This document shows positions 57,430-64,000 of a stretch of 64,000 nt of DNA, in pieces. A program made the translations under genes and the position numbers. Position 1 is the first letter of the stretch; the number at the start of each line of letters is the position of its first letter. Source of the DNA: Aldrovandia affinis (lineage: Eukaryota; Chordata; Actinopteri; Notacanthiformes; Halosauridae); assembly GCA_029706075.1 (NCBI GenBank), contig JAINUG010000329.1, positions 186,001 to 250,000 on the forward strand. The letters are read 5' to 3'. The notes beneath the pieces were generated by a model, which saw nothing but the letters and a program-made list of their open reading frames with translations, had not been told where the DNA came from and did no database searches.

Positions 57430-57600
57430 TGGCAAAAGTCTGATTGCCTTTGTTCAGTGGTTTGAGAGTTGGGAACGTAGGATTCAATCTATGCCAAGGT
57501 GCATTGAAGATGTTCTGGTGACTCGTGGTGGCCCAACGCCCTATTGAGAGACTTTATGTTGGCAACTGGTGTTCCTTTACACTGGCAGTTACCTGTGTAT
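57430..57600 (+). repeat. Tc1-like transposon 3' end fragment
   Basis: The stretch GTGGTGGCCCAACGCCCTAT followed by GAGACTTTATGTTGG and ending near CAGTTACCTGTGTA is the same right-end fragment as at 37,555. It adjoins the preceding Tc1 end block from a different family. Confidence 0.7.
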
Positions 57601-57604
57601 TAAT

Positions 57605-60050
57605 AAATGAAACAAATATGTTTAATATAGATGCAAAGATAAACTGAAATAGCATATTTTCATATTACATATCTACTTGTATATATTTCTTCACTCATGT
57701 TTTTTATTGGTCCATTTATTAATTTATACCCACATTTATTTATAAAATTTTGCCCTCTTTTGGCCTCCATACACTCCCTCAGTGTGTCATTTTGTTTATT
57801 TACTTTGTTAACATGTCAATTGCTGTTTAAATAAGGTAGGTAAATCAGGCATCTACTTTGTAACCACTAGCAGAGCCCAGTTACTGCCTCAGACCATATT
57901 CGCCATCTATGACAGACTGTGGGCAGATCTGCTGCTAGCTCTCCTCTCTCACATTCGCTCTGTCTTGGTGGCTAGCTGCTAACTAGCCTACTCAGCTACC
58001 TTGTAGACAAAGCGAAAAACTGAGCAACCTGCTGAAAGCTGTATACACAGGCTTCAGGAAGGCTGCAGGTTTTGCAGTTGGCAATTCAGGTGATTCAAAT
58101 CCCCTCCTCTAGCGTCACTCTGTTATTTGTCTTGGTAGCTAGCTTGCTAGCTCTTTTGCTGTAATGACCTTAGGCTTCTCTACCATTGGGCTGTATTCAC
58201 TGCCTACTGACAGAAGGCAAAAGGTATATGGTTGGAAATTGAATGTAATCCACTGTCCTTCTTGCTCTTGCCCTGTGTCTGGATAGTTTCAAGCCATGTT
58301 TTGTCTGCTTTGAAGCACCCATGTTAGTGTTAGTAGTTAGTAGATTGCTAGCTTATTTTTCAGTAGGCTATCCAAGTTCAGTCATTTAATCATGGTTGCT
58401 AGCTAACTATCAATTATCTTGCCTTAGCTGTTATTCACCAATCTTCCAATCTTCAAATGCTGACAGCAAAAAGTGTTTGGATCAAAAGTAACTTATCACG
58501 CCCTTCCACACACTTTGCTCTGCTGTGTGTCAGTTCGTTTTTAATCTTATATATAGTTCACATAAGCAGTGTGACCTATTTTTTTCATCCTTAAGAAATG
58601 TTCTGCTTGTCACACCGGTGCCAACACCTGAGCTATTCTTGCGATTTATCACCAGAGCTTCTCCTCCAGTCCCTCTCCTGAGCCGATACGGGAGCCTAGG
58701 GGTAGTTGCATCTGCACCAAAATAGTGGACTAGCTTTGGGATGGGCCCCAGTTTCCACCTGGACCAACAGGTGGCACCACCTCATTCCGATTGACTTTTG
58801 ATTAGATAATAAGTTCCAATGAAGCTCTTTGGATCTTGAGTCATCTGTATGCTGAGATGCTCCAGGGAGAACCAGGGAGAAGCAGTGGGACAAGCTCGGC
58901 ACATTTAGTCGTTAGACTTCCTGTCCCGCTTTCTTTGAACATGCATCCCATTTTGCATTATCCCCTTGGTAGAGGCATGCGATACAGCTATATGGGCTAA
59001 AATATCCACATTTTCCATATTCTTAGTTTGGCATGTGTTATGTCTGGGGCATCTTGAGTTATGAAATGTCACTTGTCCTACTCTTAGTCCCACCCTCTGC
59101 CTGTGTGATGAGCATTATGCTCCAGGGGCTCTCTTCCGCCCAGGTGCACAGTTTGTTTGATCTGAGCTGCGCCACCAACTGTCACATGAGTGTGTTGTTC
59201 AGTGAACTAATCCAAGTACCAAGGGTCCAGAGCTAGATGTTAATTTGAATACGGTGTCCATTAACTCTGACTTGTTATTTTTGCTGGCAACAGGTGTGCT
59301 GGCATCCTGTTCCTAATTACATGCCATACAGAGTTGTTCTTTGGTATACAGCACAGTCACATTTTATGATACTGAATGTCAAAGACAGCTACTAGTGTTA
59401 GTAAAAATGAACCTTGTTCTCCGCTAAGTTTAATCAAAGACAGCTCCCAAAAACAAACAGGCAAGACAGGAAAGCCGTGCGGCTAAATAGCGAAAAACTA
59501 TTTAAACAAGAAACAAAATAAACACAGGCAGATACAGGAATATTCTTTCAGGAAATTGGTGTAGAAAAACTAGTACGCAAAGGCAATGGGCTAAAAGTGC
59601 CGGGTTTAAAAGGAGCATTTAATCTGTAATTTCTATAATGCATGCAAAATGTCAGGGAACAACAATTGATAAACGAAACGAGGGAACACATGCAAAATTG
59701 CAGGGAACAACAATTTACAGATTGCATGCCATCCTTCAACAAATTGCACGATGTAACAAGCTATTTTATTTAGTTAGACAAATTTAAGGAGATTTCTGTA
59801 ATTTTTTTATTTCACACACATGCTTGTTAGCAAGCCATCCTTCAACATTGCAATTCAAGATTATTTATTGTGTTTTTATTTACACAGAGAGGATTATTTT
59901 GTGTTGTAATCTTGGTGTAATCTTGGTGTAAACAGAATTAATATATAACAGCAGTATTACATTTTTGCAGATTATTTAACTCCTCTACTCTAATATTGAA
60001 CCACAGGCTGGAGACAGGAGACGCTGTGTATATCTGTGTTGTCTATCCCC
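57605..60050. other. EGFR intron 14, no repeat recognised
   Basis: About 2.4 kb without an exon or a repeat family I can name. The stretch at about 59,440-59,530 (AAACAAGAAACAAAATAAACACAGG) resembles the ends of unknown fish repeats. Confidence 0.4.
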
Positions 60051-60052
60051 AG

Positions 60053-60209
60053 GGTCCTGATAAATGCACAGCGTGTGCCCACTTCAAAGATGGCCCCCAC
60101 TGTGTTCACAAGTGCCCATATGGTGTTCCAGGAGAGAATGACACTCTGATCTGGAAGTATGTTGACAAGAACAAGAGTGCCAGCAGTGCCATGAGAACTG
60201 CACCGAAGG
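60053..60209 (+). CDS. egfr: EGFR exon 15 (domain IV), one base short
   Basis: Acceptor CCCCAG, donor GTGAGC. The first part encodes [20 protein letters not shown] then [20 protein letters not shown], matching human [40 protein letters not shown]. Exon length is 157 nt, while human exon 15 has 158. After position 60,172 the receptor sequence continues in another register as [12 protein letters not shown], which matches human VCHLCHPNCTYG and joins correctly in phase to exon 16. A single base is therefore missing at about 60,172-60,175. As written, the frame goes on as [12 protein letters not shown] and reaches a stop in exon 17 at 63,551. This could be an assembly error, a polymorphism or a real lesion. 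Confidence 0.93.
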
Positions 60210-60214
60210 GTGAG

Positions 60215-61100
60215 CCTGCCAACATTGCAACAACACATTTAGGAATTATTATATACTGTACATGAAATGTACAGAGAACTGCAGTATAAAATACCTTGTC
60301 GGGCAGTTGACAATATTATTCCAGTATGCCTGCATCTGGATAGTGAACTATAGTTGTACGTATTATCATATTATACATATTTCTATTCTGGCTTCTTCTG
60401 TTCTTTTGTGGTCTCTTTGGCCCTTTTTCCTTCCTCCCCCCTCCTTGAGTCGTAAATGTCACCACCTAAGAATGTAAGACACCAGACACCACAGTTCCCA
60501 GGGAAACCCTCTATGGGCCACCTTTCTCCCCCATCTAAGGGTTTCTGCGAGGCTCAACCCCATGCTGTCATCTATGATGCAATCAAATGCTAAGGAGGTA
60601 TCTGTTTTGTAACACCTCTTCACCGCCTGCCCTAGCTCACAAATCACCAAAATCACCAATGGACACTACTGCCACACTTGCACACCAAGAGGCTCTTATC
60701 AGATTAGGCGTTGATCCAACCATAAATAGTTTGAATTCCATCAGTATCACTGCCATCTTTCGCATTTCGCAGGTAACCTCTCATAGATCACAATGAGAGA
60801 GCCGAAATTCAACTTGTTTTCGTAAAAATACTACAACTTCCAAACACGCTTTAGCCGTGATTATTATTCTCGACAAACCGAACCATCATAAAGCCCCGTT
60901 AATATGTGTTTGGTTGGGCTCACTTACATTTTCACTGAGTATTTTCGGTAGTTCGATCCACCTCAACCCTACTAAGCCATTCTTGGTATGCTCTTGTTCA
61001 GTACGTTCTGACAAATTTATATATGATAAAATTATTTGGCCAACTAGCATAACAAAGCAGTTAACTAACTTGTGCTTTGCTTTATTTATTTTATTTTTGT
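60215..61100. other. EGFR intron 15, left part
   Basis: No repeat or exon recognised. Confidence 0.35.
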
Positions 61101-61104
61101 TTCA

Positions 61105-61417
61105 GATTTTTTCCTGTTTTTCTTACAATTTGGTAGCCAATTACACCCTCTATTTATTTCAATTTACCCTCCCCCACGAGCCCACCGCTCATCCAGGGAG
61201 GCAAGCCAGTTTTTTCCCGTACAGGGACACCTTTCATTTTTCTTGGCGAGCCCGTGCCAGCTCACCCTCCCCCTCCCTCTGGGGCAGTCAAGCAATCACC
61301 GCCCCCAACGGGGCTCTTAGCCAGAGCCAGTCTGGTGCAGTCGGGTTTTGAACCGCGGCTGCAGTGGGCAACTTTATTCCAGGCGAATGCCTTTACCGTT
61401 ACGCCACCCGAAGCCCC
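61105..61417 (-). repeat. tRNA-headed SINE, family 2, copy 4 (antisense, divergent)
   Basis: In antisense orientation, the AT tail with CAATTTGGTAGCCAATTACA is on the left and the head with TTTTGAACCGCGGC (antisense B box) is near 61,345. The body is shorter and more diverged than in copy 1. Confidence 0.8.
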
Positions 61418-61592
61418 CGTATGGTACTGTTTTACACTCTTTTTTTCCGCCAAATACATTTTTTCTGATGGTGAGATGACACCAAACTTACAAGCCTATA
61501 TCACACACAACAATTTCAGGGTTCTACCTATGAGCTGGAATTTATCGATCATGGAGAAAATAATTATGGCCCACCAGATTGAAAGTAGAGGT

Positions 61593-62505
61593 CAACATGG
61601 TATGATTGGCCTTGTCATCTGGTAGCAACTTTCTTCAGCATATTATGTATCTCCAAATATCAGCTCAACCAACATCTCTGTATAAACCAAGCTGTCTTCC
61701 CCAGGCCCTATCGATGATGGTATCACCATGATTCTCAACATGAGAGGAGCATATCAATGGTGACCTTGAAAATATATCTTGTGGTAGTAATTGACCCAAA
61801 ACAAAAATATAAAAAGGGGTCTGAACCTGGCTTGCGCTAGACCTTCCCCCAAATCGTAAATTAATCATGCATGGCCTAAGGAGGAAGGGTGCCAACCCCT
61901 CCAAACACGTAAAGCGTGACCTGTTGATGGCTTGAGTTCAGAGTTTTTAGCTGTTTTAGAGGAGCTAGAAATTCAAGGGTAATCCTACAACTTTCCTGCT
62001 TTCTTGGGAGATATGGTCCCAGCTCACACCTCAGCTGCATGTGTTTGCATTTGGAGAGAGACATTCAGTAATTTTCTTCCATTTCATCTCTTTTGTGATT
62101 GTTACATGGCAATTTTATGTCTAGGATTTAGTATTTGTTAAGATAGTTGAACCTGTAGATTGGACATTGCATATTTTATCTTTGTCTAACTGGTGTAACT
62201 GAATAAACCAGCTGTTAATTTTAATTGAATTGTGAGTTGTGTATTTTGATAATGATTGATCCACCAGATTGCTCTGCCTATCAACAAATTCTATGATTTC
62301 ATTCATAATTGGTATCCTGTGTAATAATTATTATATTAGATCAAATGCATATATCTTACATGTAGGATACAAGTGAGGGGTTTTGATATGTCATACCACT
62401 TGTGTTCAGTATTCAGAGTGCTGAACTTTAAACAAGGGCATTTGACTATTAAAGACTACTGGATTCAGGGAATAGACCATTTTTATTCAAACTTCACTGT
62501 TCGAC
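61593..62505 (+). repeat. Unclassified ~0.95-kb interspersed repeat, copy 2
   Basis: It matches 15,072-16,055 on the same strand from GGTATGATTGGCC to AACTTCACTGTTC. Shared blocks include AAATATCAGCTCAACCAACA, TTCTCAACATGAGAGGAGCA and GAAAATATATCTTGTGGTAG. It ends about 80 bp before EGFR exon 16. Confidence 0.7.
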
Positions 62506-62582
62506 AACCTTATACTATTAGTTATTATTGGACGAACTCTCATTGTTGTATGACGACTATATTGTTTTCCCCCTCTCCTTAG

Positions 62583-62621
62583 CTGTACTGGTCCTGGTTT
62601 GGAAGGTTGCGATGCTAAAGG
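62583..62621 (+). CDS. egfr: EGFR exon 16 (end of domain IV)
   Basis: The tiny 39-nt exon equals human exon 16, with acceptor CCTTAG and donor GTAAGG, phase 2 in and phase 2 out. In the receptor register it encodes (G)CTGPGLEGCDAKG, as in human CTGPGLEGCPTNG. It can only be recognised in the register restored after the missing base in exon 15. Confidence 0.93.
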
Positions 62622-62738
62622 GTAAGGATTATGTTCTGAAATATATATCACCTGTTTAATAGCCTTGGATTTCATCAATACTGCCCAGCTTAAGGAAAAC
62701 TAGCATTGATAAGTAGACCATATTCTATAGTGTTACCC

Positions 62739-63313
62739 TGTTACGTCCCAAAATTTGCTCACGCTGCAATAGCCAAGTGAACAGTACTGGACACAACACA
62801 AGTAAGCCACCAGGCCCAAACCGTCCACAATTAAACAAAAATGTATTTACAGGGCGAACAGTTATCAAGACAACATACTTACATACCGGTTGTATTAAAT
62901 TAACTGAAACAAAACAGATGGCTACCTAATTCTGTCTTCCAAAATGAAAAGTTCATAGTCTCTACCGAAGCCCAAAGAAAAGTGAATTCTTCAGAGAAAC
63001 TAGCTAATCTATTCTATGCTTTCCCTAACTACATAAATGTGCACAAAACAAAGGAAACTTGGTATAAGGTAGTAACATAACACGCAGACTGGTATAAGAC
63101 AAAAAGGGCCCCAAGTTGGGGTGCAATCCGCCTTTATCTTCATGGCTTGGGGTTTTCAGCAGTTCACAGCCAGGGCACAATCAGCCATAATTGAGGGCAA
63201 TCAGCAAGGCCTGCAGGGAATGCCCTCCTGGGCATGGCCTCCAACGAGGCAATCAGGCCACAATGAACAAGACAAACAGCACTAGCTTGTCCTCCACAAC
63301 GCAGTGCGTAACA
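62739..63313 (-). mobile_element. Solo LTR-like fossil (575 bp) in EGFR intron 16
   Basis: Ends TGTTACGTCCC and GTGCGTAACA give TG...CA and a short inverted repeat. TACCC flanks both sides (62,734-62,738 and 63,314-63,318), a perfect 5-bp target duplication. There is no coding region. Strand is a guess. Confidence 0.8.
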
Positions 63314-63536
63314 TACCCAAAGAGATTGTAGGCCTAATGTTCACTTTTGGAACTCATTATAACCATAAATGAAAGCTTTCATCTGGTCATATGGTCAGTT
63401 TTTTCTACCTCTCTTTATCACACCCTATTCTAAAGTAAGTACAGCTATTTATCTGAGGAAAAGTTGTTGTATGTAAATGTATTGAATGAATTGATGGGTT
63501 GTTATTGACAGAGTATCCCTTGTTGGCCTCCCACAG

Positions 63537-63678
63537 GTCTCACTTGCCCTTGATCGCAGCAGGGGTTGTCGGCGGGCTGTTGGCCATCGTCATCGTTGCC
63601 CTGGCCATCTTTGTGCTTCTGCGCAGACGTCACATCAAGAGGAAGAGGACACTGCGCAGACTGCTGCGGGAGAGAGAG
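63537..63678 (+). CDS. egfr: EGFR exon 17 (transmembrane helix and juxtamembrane start)
   Basis: The 142-nt exon equals human exon 17, with acceptor CCACAG and donor GTGACG after GAG. It encodes (G)SHLPLIAAGVVGGLLAIVI, VALAIFVLLRRRHIKRKRTL and RRLLRERE. The hydrophobic segment of about 23 residues is the membrane helix. The basic stretch RRRHIKRKRTLRRLL is the juxtamembrane segment and keeps the threonine that in human EGFR is a protein kinase C site. The next coding exon (start of the kinase) is beyond the window. Confidence 0.96.
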
Positions 63679-63789
63679 GTGACGTGCAGAGTGATGGCCC
63701 GCTCGTTCACCAGGGCATCACTTCCAAATCAGAACACCTTTGATCATACAATAAAGAACTGCTTGAGGAGAATGCTAGATTCTCACTGA
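63679..63789 (+). CDS. Possible read-through tail of a kinase-less EGFR isoform
   Basis: If the exon 17 donor is not used, the same frame runs on for 36 residues (VTCRVMARSFTRASL..., ending MLDSH) and stops at 63,787. The donor here (GAG|GTGACG) is weaker than the consensus. Poly(A) signals follow closely. The tail resembles no known domain. Truncated EGFR forms made by intronic polyadenylation are known in other vertebrates, but this one is an inference. Confidence 0.3.
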   Translation: MTCRVMARSFTRASLPNQNTFDHTIKNCLRRMLDSH

Positions 63790-63827
63790 AGCAAGTTCTG
63801 ATCACTGCATTAAGATGCAATATATAA

Positions 63828-63988
63828 AATAAAATACTGTTTTGCTTTGAGGCATCAAGTGGCATCAAGTCTGGAAATCAATCTGAATGTATTGATAATA
63901 AAAAGCTAGACTTTTCATAGGATCTTTAGAGTGAGCCCTGGGGAACACCTATTATGTACTTTGTGTTGAAAAGACGTCTGAAAATAAA
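63828..63988 (+). promoter_or_regulatory. Three AATAAA polyadenylation signals after EGFR exon 17
   Basis: AATAAA occurs at 63,828-63,833, 63,897-63,902 and 63,983-63,988, all downstream of the read-through stop at 63,787. The last is followed by CGTGATGTATTT at the window's end, a GT-rich setting. In AT-rich introns AATAAA also arises by chance, so function is unproven. Confidence 0.4.
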
Positions 63989-64000
63989 CGTGATGTATTT

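Larger units (their letters stand above)
33790..63678 (+). other. egfr: EGF receptor (ErbB1) gene, exons matching human exons 2-17
   Basis: Sixteen exons encode, in order, the receptor L1 (domain I), furin-like cysteine-rich (II), L2 (III) and second cysteine-rich (IV) domains, then the transmembrane helix and first juxtamembrane residues. The product binds EGF-family ligands at the cell surface and would normally signal through a C-terminal tyrosine kinase, which lies outside this window. Identity rests on stretches such as [43 protein letters not shown] and RKRTLRRLL, which fit EGFR closely and fit ErbB2-4 less well. Exon lengths agree with human EGFR as I remember them, except exon 3 (+24 nt), exon 4 (+6) and exon 15 (-1). 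Exon 1 (signal peptide) was not found. Which teleost EGFR paralogue this is cannot be told. Confidence 0.95.

Noticed and set aside
1-64000. CRISPR array, prokaryotic operon or phage-like system
   Set aside because: No regularly spaced repeats with unique spacers and no bacterial-type gene runs; the window is an intron-rich vertebrate locus.

Overview
This window is vertebrate nuclear DNA, almost certainly from a ray-finned (teleost-type) fish. Two things support that. The only host gene I can recognise is an EGF receptor (ErbB1) whose exon lengths and phases agree almost exon for exon with human EGFR as I remember it. The surrounding DNA is packed with repeats typical of fish: Tc1-like transposons, L2/Maui and RTE LINEs, tRNA-headed SINEs, hAT MITEs and solo LTRs. 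I cannot name the species.

Layout. Positions 1-33,789 contain no exon I can identify and are probably EGFR intron 1 and/or upstream sequence. They hold a CR1/L2-group LINE piece (1.38-2.48 kb), Tc1 copies (3.37, 4.0-5.68, 11.44-13.5, 19.8 and 28.57 kb), a solo LTR inside one Tc1 (4.24-4.82 kb), a long antisense L2 LINE (6.04-9.48 kb), an internally deleted hAT element (9.89-11.16 kb), another L2-type LINE nested in a Tc1 (11.93-13.34 kb), a SINE (14.04-14.39 kb), an RTE-type LINE carrying a near-perfect 285-bp palindrome (20.5-24.24 kb) and an antisense L2 3' end (31.73-32.56 kb).

Positions 33,790-63,678 carry sixteen consecutive EGFR exons on the + strand, corresponding to human exons 2-17. 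They encode extracellular domains I, II, III and IV, the transmembrane helix and the start of the juxtamembrane segment. All have AG acceptors and GT donors. The signal-peptide exon lies outside the window or was not recognised, and the kinase exons would lie to the right of it.

The main observations in the gene are as follows. (1) The exon matching human exon 15 is 157 nt instead of 158. The missing base shifts the frame and would end the protein just before the membrane, so this is either a sequence error or a real soluble or broken allele. (2) After the transmembrane exon the frame stays open past the splice donor for 37 codons, and three AATAAA signals follow within 200 bp. This is the layout expected of a membrane-anchored, kinase-less isoform. 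(3) The 3' end of exon 2 with its splice donor is duplicated 97 bp downstream, and telomere-like TAACCC units lie between the copies.

The introns also hold five solo LTRs or LTR-like fossils (one of them in the 5' part of the window), four with 5-bp target duplications. There are three hAT MITEs with perfect 8-bp duplications, a palindromic Tc1 MITE, two IS630-like transposase fragments, two SINE families, and an unclassified repeat of about 0.95 kb present in two same-strand copies 46.5 kb apart. I found no bacterial-type operon, CRISPR array, rRNA or true tRNA gene. Identifications come from reading motifs by eye; no database search was run.
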